64,000 nucleotides of DNA from Streptomyces fragilis (GCF_003112515.1 NZ_BEVZ01000003.1:372001-436000); one strand, 5' to 3'; counted from the stretch's first letter, positions 18,652-28,595 are shown. A program made the numbers and translations. The notes: generated by a model from the sequence alone, not told the origin.

Positions 18652-19284
18652 TCAGATGCCCAGGGGCGTGGTGTGGGCCTTGGTGACGGCGTCGGGGTCG
18701 CCGTCGAGGACGACGTCGGCGACGTCCTGGCGGCCGAAGGCGAACAGCAGCAGCTCCGACGGCTCCCCGGTGACCGTGACCACCGGCGCCCCCCGGTTCG
18801 CCACCGCCGTCCGGCCGTCCGGCCTCCGCAGCACCAGACCCACCGGCGCCCGCCGCCCCAGCAGCCGCGCCATCCGCTCCAGGCGGCTCCACAGCGCGTC
18901 CTGGAAGACGGGGTCCAGTTCCCGCGGCGTCCAGTCCTTGGCCGCCCGGCGCACGTCCTCGGTGTGGACGTAGAACTCCACGGTGTTGGACGCCTCGTCC
19001 ACCTGCTTCAGGGAGAACGGCGACATCCTCGGCGGGCCGGTGCGGATCAGCTGGATCAGTTCCTCGTACGGCTTCGCGGCGAACTCCGCCCGCACCCGCT
19101 CCAGGCGGTCCGCCAGGGCCTTGATCAGTATGCCGCCCGCCGCGTCGGCCCGGCGCTCGCGCACCACCACGTGCGCGGCCAGGTCGCGGGCCGTCCACTC
19201 CCCGCACAGCGTCGGGGCCTCGGGCCCCGCCGTCTCCAACAGGTCGGCCAGAAGCAGCCGTTCACGCTTGGCAAACGTCGACAT
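18652..19284 (-). CDS. TIGR03085-family metal-binding (DinB/maleylpyruvate isomerase-like) protein
   Basis: 210 aa from ATG 19284. The N-terminus [20 protein letters not shown], the segment [20 protein letters not shown] (with a His typical of the DinB-like four-helix metal site) and [15 protein letters not shown] match the actinobacterial TIGR03085 family. Relatives include mycothiol-dependent enzymes, so a thiol-dependent transferase or isomerase role is possible. The reaction is unknown. It is convergent to hisF and separates the main his operon from hisI. Confidence 0.85.
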   Translation of the reverse strand: MSTFAKRERLLLADLLETAGPEAPTLCGEWTARDLAAHVVVRERRADAAGGILIKALADRLERVRAEFAAKPYEELIQLIRTGPPRMSPFSLKQVDEASNTVEFYVHTEDVRRAAKDWTPRELDPVFQDALWSRLERMARLLGRRAPVGLVLRRPDGRTAVANRGAPVVTVTGEPSELLLFAFGRQDVADVVLDGDPDAVTKAHTTPLGI

Positions 19285-19390
19285 GCCCCCACCCTACGGG
19301 GGCGGGCCCGCGCCGCACAGGACGCGTCGCCGGGTCCGGCCCCCGGACGCCGCGCCCGGACCACCGCCCGGGCGCGGCAGAATGGACCCC

Positions 19391-19810
19391 ATGAGCAGCA
19401 GCGCCACCCCCGCAGCCCCCACCGGCCTCGACCCCGCCGTCGCCGCCCGGCTCAAGCGCACCGCCGACGGCCTGGTCCCCGCCATCGCCCAGCAGTACGA
19501 CACCGGCGAGGTGCTGATGCTCGGCTGGATGGACGACGAGGCCCTGCACCGCACCCTCACCACCGGCCGCTGCACCTACTGGTCGCGCAGCCGCCGGGAG
19601 TACTGGGTCAAGGGCGACACCTCCGGGCACGTCCAGCACGTGAAGTCGGTCGCCCTCGACTGCGACGGCGACACCCTGCTGGTCCGCGTCGACCAGACCG
19701 GCGCCGCCTGCCACACCGGCGACCGCACCTGCTTCGACGCCGACATGCTGCTCGCCGAGGACGTGTTCACGGAGGAAGACGGGCGGGCGGGCGCCGCCGC
19801 GGATCAGTAG
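19391..19810 (+). CDS. hisI: Phosphoribosyl-AMP cyclohydrolase
   Basis: 139 aa, the monofunctional HisI. It opens the adenine ring of phosphoribosyl-AMP to form ProFAR. Motifs seen are [32 protein letters not shown] and the Zn/Mg site CDGD...CHTG...C. No HisE domain is fused. The stop is 11 bp before trpE, so histidine and tryptophan genes are probably co-transcribed here. Confidence 0.97.
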   Translation: MSSSATPAAPTGLDPAVAARLKRTADGLVPAIAQQYDTGEVLMLGWMDDEALHRTLTTGRCTYWSRSRREYWVKGDTSGHVQHVKSVALDCDGDTLLVRVDQTGAACHTGDRTCFDADMLLAEDVFTEEDGRAGAAADQ

Positions 19811-19821
19811 GGTCCACGGCC

Positions 19822-21315
19822 ATGGACCTCGAGACGTTCCGCACCCTCGCCGCCGACCGGCGGGTCATCCCCGTCACCCGCAAGCTGCTCGCCGACGGCG
19901 ACACCCCGCTCGCGCTGTACCGCAAACTCGCCGCCGAGCGCCCCGGCACCTTCCTGCTGGAGTCCGCCGAGAACGGCCGCTCCTGGTCCCGCTACTCCTT
20001 CGTCGGCGTCCGCAGCGCCGCCACCCTCACCGAGCGCGGCGGCCAGGCCCACTGGCTCGGCACGCCGCCCGTCGGCGTCCCCGCCGAGGGCGACCCGCTG
20101 GCCGCCCTGCGCGCCACCGTGGAGAGGCTGCACACCCCGCGCCAGGACGGGCTGCCGCCGTTCACCGGCGGCATGGTCGGGTACCTCGGCTACGACATCG
20201 TGCGCCGCCTGGAGAAGATCGGCCCCGGCGAGCGCGACGACCTCAAGCTGCCCGAGCTGACCATGCTGCTCACCAGCGACCTGGCGGTCCTCGACCACTG
20301 GGACGGCACCGTCCAGCTCATCGCCAACGCCATCAACCACAACGACCTCGACACCGGCGTCGACGAGGCGTACGCCGACGCCGTCGCCCGCCTCGACGCC
20401 ATGGAGACCGACCTCGCCCGCCCGCTCGCCCAGCCGCCCGTCGCCCTGCCCGACGCCGAGCTGCCCGAGTACACCGCGCTGTGGGGCGGCGTCGAGTACC
20501 AGAAGGCCGTCGAGGACATCAAGGAACGCATCCGGGCCGGCGACGCCTTCCAGGTCGTCCCCTCCCAGCGCTTCGAGACCCCCTGCACGGCGAGCGCCCT
20601 GGACGTCTACCGGGTGCTGCGCGCCACCAACCCGTCGCCCTACATGTACCTCTTCCGCTTCGACGGCTTCGACGTCGTCGGCTCCAGCCCCGAGGCGCTG
20701 GTCAAGGTCGAGGACGGCCGCGCCGTGGTGCACCCCATCGCCGGCACCCGCCACCGGGGCGCCACCCCGCAGGAGGACCAGGCCCTCGCCGACGAGCTGA
20801 TGGCCGACCCCAAGGAGCGGGCCGAGCACCTGATGCTGGTCGACCTCGGGCGCAACGACCTCGGCCGGGTCTGCGAACCGGGCTCCGTCGAGGTCGTCGA
20901 CTTCATGTCGATCGAGCGCTACTCGCACGTGATGCACATCGTCTCCACCGTCACCGGACGCGTCGCCCCCGGCCGCACCGCCTTCGACGTGCTCACCGCC
21001 TGCTTCCCGGCCGGCACCCTCTCCGGAGCGCCCAAGCCCAGCGCGCTGCGGATCATCGACGAGCTGGAGCCCTCGCGGCGCGGCCTGTACGGCGGAGCGG
21101 TGGGCTACCTGGACTTCGCCGGCGACTCCGACACCGCCATCGCCATCCGCACCGCGCTGCTGCGCGACGGCACCGCCTACGTGCAGGCCGGCGCCGGAGT
21201 CGTCGCCGACTCCGACCCGGTGGCCGAGGACACCGAGTGCCGCAACAAGGCCGCGGCGGTGCTGCGCGCCGTCCACAGCGCCAACCGGCTGGGGGCGGGC
21301 CGGACCGGCGCGTGA
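19822..21315 (+). CDS. trpE: Anthranilate synthase component I
   Basis: 497 aa, the chorismate-to-anthranilate aminase subunit. The tryptophan feedback motif [19 protein letters not shown] is near residues 43-61. The catalytic core includes [43 protein letters not shown] and [13 protein letters not shown]. No glutaminase (TrpG) domain is fused and none lies beside it, so the partner is elsewhere. I looked upstream for a Trp-rich leader peptide. The 11-bp gap to hisI leaves no room for one. Confidence 0.97.
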   Translation: MDLETFRTLAADRRVIPVTRKLLADGDTPLALYRKLAAERPGTFLLESAENGRSWSRYSFVGVRSAATLTERGGQAHWLGTPPVGVPAEGDPLAALRATVERLHTPRQDGLPPFTGGMVGYLGYDIVRRLEKIGPGERDDLKLPELTMLLTSDLAVLDHWDGTVQLIANAINHNDLDTGVDEAYADAVARLDAMETDLARPLAQPPVALPDAELPEYTALWGGVEYQKAVEDIKERIRAGDAFQVVPSQRFETPCTASALDVYRVLRATNPSPYMYLFRFDGFDVVGSSPEALVKVEDGRAVVHPIAGTRHRGATPQEDQALADELMADPKERAEHLMLVDLGRNDLGRVCEPGSVEVVDFMSIERYSHVMHIVSTVTGRVAPGRTAFDVLTACFPAGTLSGAPKPSALRIIDELEPSRRGLYGGAVGYLDFAGDSDTAIAIRTALLRDGTAYVQAGAGVVADSDPVAEDTECRNKAAAVLRAVHSANRLGAGRTGA

Positions 21316-21393
21316 GGTGATGTCGCTCTCACCTGGCCCCCGGGCGGCCCACCGGAGGCATACGGGCGGGCTCCGCGGGGCCATAGTGGAGGG

Positions 21394-22047
21394 GTGACCT
21401 CCAGTGCTGACTCCCGCCCCGAAACCGCCGCGTCCGCCCGCCCGGGCCGCCGCAGTCTCGCTGTCGCCCTGTTCAGCGGGGCCGTCGGCGCGGCCGTGGC
21501 GCTGCTCGCCAGCCGGCAGCCCTGGGCCGAGGGCGCCGCGGAGGTGGCCGGCGGCGCGTTCCCGCTGACCGCCACCGGCAGCGACGTCACCGGCGCGCCC
21601 GCAGCCCTCGCGATAGTGGGGCTGGCCGCGATGGTCGCCGTCTTCGCCGTCCGCCGCGCCGGCCGCGTCCTGGTGGCCGCCCTGCTCGCCCTGTGCGGCG
21701 CGGGCATCGTCGCCGCGGCCCTGCTCGGGGCCTCCGACCGGTCCGCGCTCGACGACAAGGCCGCCCAGGTCTCCGGCGACGCCACCGCCGCGGTCACCGG
21801 CCTCGCCCACACCTCCTGGCCGTACGTCGCCGCGGTCGGCGGCGCGCTCGTCCTGACCGCCGGGCTGCTCGCGCTGTGGCGCGGCGGCAGCTGGCCGGGC
21901 ATGTCCTCCCGCTACGAGCGCGGCACCGGCGTCCCGCGCCCCCGCCGTGCCGCCGGCGCGGCGAAGCCCGCGGCGCCCGCCGACCCCGAGCGTCCGGAGG
22001 ACCTGTGGAAGGCCCTCGACCGCGGCGAGGACCCCACCGGGGCCTGA
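21394..22047 (+). CDS. Trp-operon-associated membrane protein (TIGR02234-like)
   Basis: 217 aa from GTG 21394. It shows four hydrophobic segments (SLAVALFSGAVGAAVALLAS, ALAIVGLAAMVAVFAV, VLVAALLALCGAGIVAAALL and YVAAVGGALVLTAGLLALW) and a soluble tail ending EDLWKALDRGEDPTGA. The conserved ASRQPW motif after helix 1 and the DLWKALDRGEDPT tail are, from memory, the signature of the actinobacterial trp-associated membrane protein family. It is encoded 78 bp after trpE. Function is unproven; tryptophan-related transport or sensing is a guess. Confidence 0.85.
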   Translation: MTSSADSRPETAASARPGRRSLAVALFSGAVGAAVALLASRQPWAEGAAEVAGGAFPLTATGSDVTGAPAALAIVGLAAMVAVFAVRRAGRVLVAALLALCGAGIVAAALLGASDRSALDDKAAQVSGDATAAVTGLAHTSWPYVAAVGGALVLTAGLLALWRGGSWPGMSSRYERGTGVPRPRRAAGAAKPAAPADPERPEDLWKALDRGEDPTGA

Positions 22048-22146
22048 CCGCGCCCACCCCGGGACGCGCCCTCCGGTACGGGTGGGGAAGAATGTGACGT
22101 GAGCGTCCCGCTCACCACACGTACACGCGTCAACGAGGAGCAAGTC

Positions 22147-22377
22147 ATGGCGGGCAGCAACCACGGTCACACCCCGGCCGCCTGGACCGGCGTCATCATC
22201 GCCTTCGTCGGGTTCTGCGTAGCATCCGTCTTCATCGTGATGGCGCAGCCGGTCGGTTTCTGGGTCGGCATCGGCCTGACGCTGGCCGGTGCGGTCGTCG
22301 GCGGGCTGATGCGCCGCGCCGGCCTCGGCCAGCCGGAGCACGTGCACCCGGTGCACCAGGTCGCCGAGAACGCCTGA
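22147..22377 (+). CDS. HGxxPAAW-motif small membrane protein
   Basis: 76 aa. ATG 22147 is preferred over GTG 22099 because GAGGAG lies 7 nt upstream and the protein then begins with the conserved block MAGSNHGHTPAAWTGV. Two transmembrane helices follow (IIAFVGFCVASVFIVMA and FWVGIGLTLAGAVVGGLM) with a His-rich tail. The HGHTPAAW block is the hallmark of a small streptomycete family located beside trp genes. Function is unknown. It is followed by a strong terminator. Confidence 0.88.
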   Translation: MAGSNHGHTPAAWTGVIIAFVGFCVASVFIVMAQPVGFWVGIGLTLAGAVVGGLMRRAGLGQPEHVHPVHQVAENA

Positions 22378-22425
22378 GCCGCGCCGGGCGCGCCAGCGCC
22401 TCGTCGACCTCGCGACACCGCCGAT

Positions 22426-22456
22426 CAGGGGCGGTCCGTACCCCGGACCGCCCCTG
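22426..22456 (+). terminator. Terminator ending the trpE unit
   Basis: A perfect 13-bp stem CAGGGGCGGTCCG/CGGACCGCCCCTG with a 5-nt loop, located 49 bp after the HGxxPAAW gene and 50 bp before the DUF2752 gene. There is no U-tract, as is common in high-GC actinobacteria. Confidence 0.8.
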
Positions 22457-22506
22457 ACGCGTTCGCGCACCCCGCGTGGCGCGCCGGTCCGGGGCACAAT
22501 GCCCGG

Positions 22507-23142
22507 GTGACCACCGGCACCCCGCGCCCCCTCGTCCAGTCGCCCGGCGGCCCGTCGGATCCGCCGCCCGCCACACCGTCCGCCACGCCGTCCGGTGACG
22601 CGCCCACGTCCACCGGGGCCGCGTCCCCCGGCGACGGCAGCGGTGACGGCAGCGGCGACGGCACCGGCGCGAGGCCGGCGGACGCAGGGCCCGGGCAGGG
22701 GAGTGCCGGGCCGGCCCGGGCAGCCTCCGAGGGCTCCCCGCCCGGGCCCCCGTGGCGGCGGCTGGTCCCGCCGGTCGCCGTGCTCGGCGCCGTCGTCGGG
22801 GCCTTCGCGTACGTGCGGGCCGTGGACCCGAACCGGCCCGGGCACTACCCCGCCTGCCCGCTGCTCGCCCTCACGGGCGTGTACTGCCCCGGCTGCGGCG
22901 GCCTGCGCAGCGCCCACGCCTTCGCCCACGGCGACCTGGTCGCCGCGCTGCACGCCAACGCCCCGGCCGTCGCCGGCTACCTGCTGTTCGCGGTGGCGTG
23001 GAGCGTGTGGGCGGCGCGGACCGCCCGGGGGCTGCCGACGCGCGTCACGGTGCGGCCCGCGCACCTGTGGGCCTCCGGGAGCGTGCTCGCGGTGTTCACC
23101 CTGGTGCGCAATCTGCCGTTCGGCGGATGGCTGCACCCATGA
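22507..23142 (+). CDS. DUF2752 membrane protein
   Basis: 211 aa from GTG 22507. A long Pro/Gly/Ser-rich N-terminal tail (about 85 residues) precedes a DUF2752 core: LVPPVAVLGAVVGAFAYV, the cysteine motif CPLLALTGVYCPGCGGLRS, then two more hydrophobic segments. The CPxCG-type cysteines could bind metal or form a disulfide at the membrane face. No catalytic role is known. It sits between the trpE unit and trpC, a position I recall as conserved in streptomycetes. Confidence 0.88.
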   Translation: MTTGTPRPLVQSPGGPSDPPPATPSATPSGDAPTSTGAASPGDGSGDGSGDGTGARPADAGPGQGSAGPARAASEGSPPGPPWRRLVPPVAVLGAVVGAFAYVRAVDPNRPGHYPACPLLALTGVYCPGCGGLRSAHAFAHGDLVAALHANAPAVAGYLLFAVAWSVWAARTARGLPTRVTVRPAHLWASGSVLAVFTLVRNLPFGGWLHP

Positions 23143-23300
23143 GGGTGGGGCCGCACACCTGATGCCTGCGGGCGGAAGACGTCCAGGTAGTGGGACCGGA
23201 CGCCGCCTGATGCGGGAGGTGCGGTCCCCTGCGGATACCATCGCAAGTGACCATCGGTATCGAACGGAACCGACCACCGTCACGGAAGGGGGCCGCTCGC

Positions 23301-24110
23301 GTGAGTGTGCTCGACGAGATCATCGACGGAGTGCGGGCCGACCTCGCGGAGCGGCAGGCGCGCGTCGGCCTCGACGAGCTCAAGGAGCGCGCGGCCAAGG
23401 CCCCCACCGCCAAGGACGGCGCCGCCGCACTGCGCGGCGACGGCGTCAAGGTCATCTGCGAGGTCAAGCGGTCCAGCCCCTCCAAGGGCGCGCTGGCCGC
23501 CATCGCCGATCCGGCCGCTCTCGCCGCCGACTACGAGGCGGGCGGCGCCGCCGTCATCTCCGTGCTGACCGAGAAGCACCGGTTCGGCGGATCGCTGGCG
23601 GACCTGGAGGCGGTCCGGGCGCGGGTGGACATCCCCGTGCTCCGCAAGGACTTCATCGTCTCCTCCTACCAGCTGTGGGAGGCGCGGGCCCACGGCGCCG
23701 ACCTGGCGCTGCTGATCGTCGCCGCCCTGGAGCAGGACGCCCTGGAGTCGCTGATCGAGCGGGCCGCGTCCATCGGGCTCACCGCGCTGGTCGAGGCGCA
23801 CGACGAGGACGAGGTCGAGCGCGCGGTGGACGCCGGCGCCAAGGTCATCGGCGTCAACGCCCGCAACCTCAAGACCCTCGAGGTGGACCGCTCCACCATC
23901 GAGCGGGTCCTGCCGGAGATCCCTCCGCACATCGTGAAGGTCGCCGAGTCCGGTGTCCGCGGGCCGCACGACCTGATCGCCTACGCCAACGCCGGCGCCG
24001 ACGCCGTGCTGGTCGGCGAGTCGCTGGTGACCGGCAAGGACCCCAGGACCGCGGTGGCCGACCTGGTGGCCGCGGGCGAGCACCCGGCCATCCGGCACGG
24101 GCGCGCCTGA
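23301..24110 (+). CDS. trpC: Indole-3-glycerol phosphate synthase
   Basis: 269 aa, a monofunctional IGPS that closes the indole ring from CdRP. Motifs visible include [11 protein letters not shown] (catalytic Lys), [37 protein letters not shown] and [15 protein letters not shown] 23301 is preceded by GGAAGGGGG. A 158-bp upstream gap presumably holds its promoter. The trpM-like gene starts 11 bp downstream. Confidence 0.97.
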   Translation: MSVLDEIIDGVRADLAERQARVGLDELKERAAKAPTAKDGAAALRGDGVKVICEVKRSSPSKGALAAIADPAALAADYEAGGAAVISVLTEKHRFGGSLADLEAVRARVDIPVLRKDFIVSSYQLWEARAHGADLALLIVAALEQDALESLIERAASIGLTALVEAHDEDEVERAVDAGAKVIGVNARNLKTLEVDRSTIERVLPEIPPHIVKVAESGVRGPHDLIAYANAGADAVLVGESLVTGKDPRTAVADLVAAGEHPAIRHGRA

Positions 24111-24121
24111 GGGAGCCCCGC

Positions 24122-24430
24122 GTGACCGAGCCCCGCGTGACCACCGCCGTGCAGCCGCCGACCGGGGACCGTGTGTCCGAGGGTGCGGGCCGTCAGGCCC
24201 GCAGCCCGGAACCGGGCCCGGTTCCTGGCTGCCCGGCGGAGCCCGGCGAGGGGCGCTTCGCGCGGCTGGCCCGCGGCTGCAGGCCGCGCGGGTGCAGGGC
24301 GCCGGCCCGGCGCGTCCACGGCCGACGGGTCCGGTACGTCATCGGGGACGAGCCCGGACAGGTGAACGGGATGCGATGGCGCGGGGGAAGGCCCCGACGC
24401 CCGTCCGGCATCATCCGTGATCACCTGTGA
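24122..24430 (+). CDS. trpM: TrpM-like small basic protein between trpC and trpB
   Basis: 102 aa from GTG 24122. The first 45 residues are low-complexity, but the C-terminal part is compact and basic: [20 protein letters not shown], then [18 protein letters not shown]. Its location, exactly between trpC and trpB, matches the small gene I recall from S. coelicolor (SCO2038), reported as a tryptophan-biosynthesis modulator of about 63 aa. In-frame GTGs at 24137, 24149 and 24173 could give shorter forms closer to that size, so the start is uncertain. The stop overlaps the trpB ribosome-binding region, which suggests coupling. The identification rests on context and memory. Confidence 0.65.
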   Translation: MTEPRVTTAVQPPTGDRVSEGAGRQARSPEPGPVPGCPAEPGEGRFARLARGCRPRGCRAPARRVHGRRVRYVIGDEPGQVNGMRWRGGRPRRPSGIIRDHL

Positions 24431-24443
24431 GGTAATCCTTCGC

Positions 24444-25730
24444 ATGTCCAGTCAGTTCTTCGTGCCCGATCCCGAGGGCACCGTTCCCACCGCCGCCGGC
24501 TACTTCGGCGACTTCGGCGGCAAGTTCATCCCGGAGGCGCTGGTCGCCGCCGTCGACGAGGTCGCCGTCGAGTACGACAAGGCCAAGGCCGACCCTGAGT
24601 TCGCCCGCGAGCTCGACGACCTGCTGGCGCACTACACCGGCCGTCCCAGCGCCCTCACCGAGGTCCCCCGCTTCGCCGAGCACGCGGGCGGCGCGCGGAT
24701 CTTCCTCAAGCGCGAGGACCTCAACCACACCGGCTCCCACAAGATCAACAACGTGCTCGGCCAGGCCCTGCTGACCCGCCGCATGGGCAAGACCCGGGTC
24801 ATCGCCGAGACCGGGGCCGGCCAGCACGGCGTCGCCACCGCGACCGCCTGCGCCCTGTTCGGCCTCGCCTGCACCATCTACATGGGCGAGGTCGACACGC
24901 AGCGCCAGGCGCTCAACGTCGCGCGCATGCGGATGCTCGGCGCCGAGGTGGTCGCCGTGAAGTCCGGCAGCCGCACCCTCAAGGACGCCATCAACGAGGC
25001 GTTCCGCGACTGGGTCGCCAACGTCGACCACACGCACTACCTCTTCGGCACGGTCGCCGGACCCCACCCCTTCCCGGCGATGGTCCGCGACTTCCACCGC
25101 GTCATCGGCGTCGAGGCCAGGCGCCAGCTGCTGGAGACCGCCGGGCGCCTGCCCGACGCCGCCGTCGCCTGCGTGGGCGGCGGGTCCAACGCCATCGGCC
25201 TCTTCCACGCGTTCATCCCCGACGAGGGCGTCCGCCTGGTCGGCTGCGAGCCGGCCGGCCACGGGCTGGAGACCGGCGAGCACGCCGCCACCCTCACCGC
25301 CGGCGAGCCCGGCGTGCTGCACGGCTCCCGCTCCTACGTCCTGCAGGACGAGGAGGGGCAGATCACCGAGCCGTACTCCATCTCCGCCGGCCTGGACTAC
25401 CCGGGCATCGGCCCCGAGCACGCCTACCTCAAGGACAGCGGCCGCGGCGAGTACCGGGCGGTCACCGACGACGCCGCCATGCAGGCGCTGCGCCTGCTGT
25501 CGCGCACCGAGGGCATCATCCCGGCGATCGAGTCGGCGCACGCCCTGGCCGGCGCGCTCGAGGTCGGCCGCGAGCTCGGCCCCGACGGCCTGATCGTGGT
25601 CAACCTGTCCGGCCGCGGCGACAAGGACATGGACACCGCCGCCCGCTACTTCGGGCTGTACGACACCGACGCGGCGGTCGCCGCGGACGAGGCCGGCGAC
25701 GGCGCGGAGATCGAGGGGGACGCGAAGTGA
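24444..25730 (+). CDS. trpB: Tryptophan synthase beta chain
   Basis: 428 aa. It condenses indole with serine using PLP. The PLP lysine is in HTGSHKINN, the phosphate-binding loop is [10 protein letters not shown], and [15 protein letters not shown] and [13 protein letters not shown] are typical of the TrpB1 type that pairs with TrpA. ATG 24444 follows GTGAGG and gives the usual [12 protein letters not shown] start. The GTGA overlap with trpA (25727-25730) indicates coupled synthesis of the complex. Confidence 0.98.
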   Translation: MSSQFFVPDPEGTVPTAAGYFGDFGGKFIPEALVAAVDEVAVEYDKAKADPEFARELDDLLAHYTGRPSALTEVPRFAEHAGGARIFLKREDLNHTGSHKINNVLGQALLTRRMGKTRVIAETGAGQHGVATATACALFGLACTIYMGEVDTQRQALNVARMRMLGAEVVAVKSGSRTLKDAINEAFRDWVANVDHTHYLFGTVAGPHPFPAMVRDFHRVIGVEARRQLLETAGRLPDAAVACVGGGSNAIGLFHAFIPDEGVRLVGCEPAGHGLETGEHAATLTAGEPGVLHGSRSYVLQDEEGQITEPYSISAGLDYPGIGPEHAYLKDSGRGEYRAVTDDAAMQALRLLSRTEGIIPAIESAHALAGALEVGRELGPDGLIVVNLSGRGDKDMDTAARYFGLYDTDAAVAADEAGDGAEIEGDAK

Positions 25731-26548
25731 CCGGCAACCGACAGCTGCTGAGCGACACCCTCGCCGCCGCGAAGGCCGAGGGCCGCTCCGCGCTCATCGC
25801 CTACCTCCCGGCCGGCTTCCCGACCGTGGACGGCGGCATCGACGCGATCAAGGCCGTCTTCGAGGGCGGCGCCGACGTCGTCGAGGTGGGCCTGCCGCAC
25901 AGCGACCCCGTCCTGGACGGCCCGGTCATCCAGACCGCCGACGACATCGCGCTGCGCGGCGGCGTGAAGATCGCCGACGTGATGCGCACCGTCCGCGAGG
26001 CGCACGAGGCGACCGGGAAGCCGGTGCTGGTGATGACCTACTGGAACCCGATCGACCGCTACGGCGTCGAGCGGTTCACCGCCGAGCTCGCCGAGGCCGG
26101 CGGCGCCGGCTGCATCCTGCCCGACCTGCCGGTGCAGGAGTCCGCGCTGTGGCGCGAGCACGCGGAGAAGCACGACCTGGCCACCGTCTTCGTCGTCGCG
26201 CCCTCCAGCAAGGACGCGCGGCTCGCGGAGATCACCGCGGCCGGCAGCGGCTTCGTCTACGCGGCCTCGCTGATGGGCGTCACCGGCACCCGTGCGTCCG
26301 TCGGCGCACAGGCCCAGGACCTGGTGCGGCGCACCCGCGCCACCAGGGCCGACCTGCCGGTCTGTGTGGGCCTCGGCGTCTCCGACCGGGCCCAGGCCGC
26401 CGAGGTCGCGGGCTTCGCCGACGGCGTGATCGTCGGCTCGGCGTTCGTGCAGCGGATGCTCGACACCGCCGACGACGCCCAGGCCCGTCTGGAGGCCGTG
26501 CGGGACCTCGCCGCCGACCTGGCGGAAGGCGTGCGCGGGAGGGCGTAG
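25727..26548 (+). CDS. trpA: Tryptophan synthase alpha chain
   Basis: 273 aa TIM barrel that cleaves indole-3-glycerol phosphate and passes indole to TrpB. It has [15 protein letters not shown] with the catalytic Glu region, [18 protein letters not shown], and the phosphate loop around GVTGTRAS and [10 protein letters not shown]. The usual GIPYSDP is replaced by GLPHSDP, a conservative variation I would not read as loss of function. It is the last gene of the trpCMBA run and is followed by a clear terminator. Confidence 0.97.
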   Translation: MTGNRQLLSDTLAAAKAEGRSALIAYLPAGFPTVDGGIDAIKAVFEGGADVVEVGLPHSDPVLDGPVIQTADDIALRGGVKIADVMRTVREAHEATGKPVLVMTYWNPIDRYGVERFTAELAEAGGAGCILPDLPVQESALWREHAEKHDLATVFVVAPSSKDARLAEITAAGSGFVYAASLMGVTGTRASVGAQAQDLVRRTRATRADLPVCVGLGVSDRAQAAEVAGFADGVIVGSAFVQRMLDTADDAQARLEAVRDLAADLAEGVRGRA

Positions 26549-26600
26549 CCCCCGCTGTCAGCGGCGACGACGCCGCTCACTCGAACGGGTGGACATGGGA

Positions 26601-26627
26601 CCGGGGAGGCGCGCAGCGCCTCCCCGG
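26601..26627 (+). terminator. Terminator after trpA
   Basis: A perfect 12-bp stem CCGGGGAGGCGC/GCGCCTCCCCGG with a 3-nt loop, followed by a T-rich stretch (TTCGTTCTG). It lies upstream of GTG 26643 and argues that the next gene starts there and not at an earlier in-frame ATG at 26589. Confidence 0.85.
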
Positions 26628-26642
26628 TTCGTTCTGCCCCAT

Positions 26643-27416
26643 GTGAGTGAGAAGAACCGAGACGGAAAGCGCAATGCGCGCCAGCGCCTGGCGATGGAGC
26701 GCGAGAAGCAGAAGGCCGCGGACAAGCGCCGCCGCGCCATGATCGTCGGTGCGGCCGTGGTCTGCGTCCTCGGTCTCGCGGCGGTCGTCGGCGTGGTCGC
26801 CGCCAACTCCGGGGGCGACACCAGCGACGCCGAGGGCCCCGCGGTCGCGCCCTCCGGGGCGGGTGGCAAGGAGAAGCTGGCCATCCCGGTCGGCCGCCCC
26901 GGCGCGCCGTCGACGATGGTCGTGTACGAGGACTTCCGCTGCCCGGCCTGCAAGGCCTTCGAGACGGCCTACCGGTCCACGGTGCACGAGCTGACCGAGG
27001 CGGGCTCCCTGAAGGCCGAGTACCACCTGGTCACCCTGATCGACGGCAACCTCGGCGGCGGCGGCTCGCTGCGCGCCGCCAACGCGGCCGCCTGCTCGCA
27101 GGACGCCGGCAAGTTCCCCGAGTACCACGACGTCCTCTTCGACGCCCAGCCCGAGGAGACGGACGACGCGCTGGCCGACAACAAGAAGCTGATCGAGCTG
27201 GCCGACAAGGTCCCGGACCTCGACACGGCCGCCTTCCGCGCCTGCGTGAACGAGGGCACCCACGACAGCTGGGTCCGCGAGTCGGACAAGGCCTTCCGCG
27301 CGGGCGGCTTCAGCGGCACGCCGACGGTCCTGCTCAACGGCAAGAACATCTACGAGGACCGCTCGATGACGCCGGCCAAGTTCAAGCAGCTGGTGGAGGC
27401 GAAGGCCGCGCAGTGA
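26643..27416 (+). CDS. Membrane-anchored DsbA-like thiol-disulfide oxidoreductase
   Basis: 257 aa from GTG 26643. A basic cytoplasmic head (MSEKNRDGKRNARQRLAMER) precedes one transmembrane helix (AMIVGAAVVCVLGLAAVVGVV), placing the rest outside. The thioredoxin-fold domain begins near residue 85 with MVVYEDFRCPACKAFE, giving a CPAC active site, then a helical insertion and the cis-Pro region GTPTVLLNGK. This is the DsbA/BdbD-like architecture typical of actinobacteria (thioredoxin_4 family). It likely acts in oxidative folding of exported proteins. It lies just upstream of lgt, which also serves the cell envelope. Confidence 0.92.
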   Translation: MSEKNRDGKRNARQRLAMEREKQKAADKRRRAMIVGAAVVCVLGLAAVVGVVAANSGGDTSDAEGPAVAPSGAGGKEKLAIPVGRPGAPSTMVVYEDFRCPACKAFETAYRSTVHELTEAGSLKAEYHLVTLIDGNLGGGGSLRAANAAACSQDAGKFPEYHDVLFDAQPEETDDALADNKKLIELADKVPDLDTAAFRACVNEGTHDSWVRESDKAFRAGGFSGTPTVLLNGKNIYEDRSMTPAKFKQLVEAKAAQ

Positions 27417-27450
27417 CCCCTCCCGGGGCCCGGCCCGTTATGGAGCCGTA

Positions 27451-27481
27451 GCCGGGCCGCCCGCCCTCCGGGGGGCCCGGC
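27451..27481 (+). terminator. Hairpin between the DsbA-like gene and lgt
   Basis: An 8-bp stem GCCGGGCC/GGCCCGGC (27451-27458 with 27474-27481) directly upstream of lgt. It is a weaker candidate than the others, since it is only 20 bp before the lgt ATG and could instead affect the lgt leader. Confidence 0.45.
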
Positions 27482-27501
27482 ACGGTAGCGTCGTCCCTGC
27501 C

Positions 27502-28491
27502 ATGGAACTTGCCTACATTCCCAGCCCGTCGCGCGGGGTGCTGTACCTCGGTCCCGTCCCGCTGCGCGGCTACGCGTTCTGCATCATCATCGGCGTCTTC
27601 GTCGCCATCTGGCTCGGCAACCGGCGCTGGGTCGCCCGTGGCGGACGGCCGGGCACGGTCGCCGACGTCGCGGTGTGGGCCGTGCCGTTCGGCCTGGTCG
27701 GCGGCCGCCTCTACCACGTGATCACGGACTACCAGCTGTACTTCGGCGAGGGCCGTGACTGGGTGGACGCCTTCAAGGTGTGGGAGGGCGGCCTCGGCAT
27801 CTGGGGCGCGATCGCGTTCGGCGCGGTCGGCGCCTGGATCGGCGCGCGGCGGCGCGGCATCCCGCTGCCGGCGTACGCCGACGCGGTGGCCCCGGGCATC
27901 GCCCTCGCCCAGGCGATCGGCCGCTGGGGCAACTGGTTCAACCAGGAGCTGTACGGGCGTGAGACGGACCTCCCCTGGGCGGTCCACATCACCTCCTCGC
28001 TCGACGGCCGGGTTCCGGGCTACTACCACCCGACCTTCCTGTACGAGTCGCTGTGGTGCATCGGCGTCGCCCTGCTGGTCATCTGGGCGGACCGCCGCTT
28101 CACGCTCGGCCACGGGCGGGCGTTCGCGCTGTACGTCGCCGCGTACTGCGCGGGCCGGTTCTGGATCGAGTACATGCGGGTCGACGAGGCGCACCACGTC
28201 CTCGGCCTGCGCCTGAACAACTGGACCGCGCTGGTGGTCTTCCTGCTGGCGGTCCTCTACCTGGTCCTCTCCGCGCGGAAGCGGCCGGGCCGGGAGGCGG
28301 TCGTCGAGCCGGGGGCGAAGGACGGTTCCGGTGCGGAGGGGAAGGACGGGGCCGACTCCGACGCCGCTTCCCCGGCCGGTTCCGACGAGGCCGACGGCGG
28401 CAGCCCGGCCGGGACCGGGAAGGCGGACGCCGACGGTGCCACCGAGGCGTCCAAGGCCGCCGCGGACCCCACCGAGGCCAAGGGCAAGTAA
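27502..28491 (+). CDS. lgt: Prolipoprotein diacylglyceryl transferase
   Basis: 329 aa polytopic membrane enzyme. It transfers diacylglyceryl from phosphatidylglycerol to the lipobox cysteine of prolipoproteins. The Lgt signature is present as IGRWGNWFNQELYG, along with YPTFLYES-like YHPTFLYESLWC and the catalytic-region YHVITDYQLYF. About seven hydrophobic segments are seen. After the last helix comes a 70-residue Glu/Asp/Ala/Gly-rich disordered cytoplasmic tail, longer than in many Lgt proteins but common in actinobacteria. A strong hairpin follows. Confidence 0.97.
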   Translation: MELAYIPSPSRGVLYLGPVPLRGYAFCIIIGVFVAIWLGNRRWVARGGRPGTVADVAVWAVPFGLVGGRLYHVITDYQLYFGEGRDWVDAFKVWEGGLGIWGAIAFGAVGAWIGARRRGIPLPAYADAVAPGIALAQAIGRWGNWFNQELYGRETDLPWAVHITSSLDGRVPGYYHPTFLYESLWCIGVALLVIWADRRFTLGHGRAFALYVAAYCAGRFWIEYMRVDEAHHVLGLRLNNWTALVVFLLAVLYLVLSARKRPGREAVVEPGAKDGSGAEGKDGADSDAASPAGSDEADGGSPAGTGKADADGATEASKAAADPTEAKGK

Positions 28492-28510
28492 CCACCCCCC
28501 CGCACGCTTC

Positions 28511-28547
28511 CGACGCCGCGCCCCCGATCACCGGGGGCGCGGCGTCG
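28511..28547 (+). terminator. Terminator after lgt
   Basis: A perfect 15-bp stem CGACGCCGCGCCCCC/GGGGGCGCGGCGTCG (28511-28525 with 28533-28547), closing 20 bp after the lgt stop. Confidence 0.85.
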
Positions 28548-28595
28548 TCGTGTCCGGCCCTCTCGGCCCGGTCCCGCCCGCGCCCGCCTGCGAAA

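Noticed and set aside
19811..19821. Trp leader peptide or attenuator before trpE
   Set aside because: Only 11 bp separate hisI and trpE, and no run of Trp codons is present there or before trpC.
24171..24365. 64-aa plus-strand ORF in another frame as the trpM candidate
   Set aside because: Its size is close to the reported TrpM, but its Ala/Gly/Arg-rich text looks like a shadow. The frame ending at 24430 has the compact Cys/Arg core and overlaps the trpB leader.
26589..26642. Earlier ATG for the DsbA-like gene
   Set aside because: That start would place the trpA terminator hairpin inside the coding region. GTG 26643 gives a normal basic head before the membrane helix.
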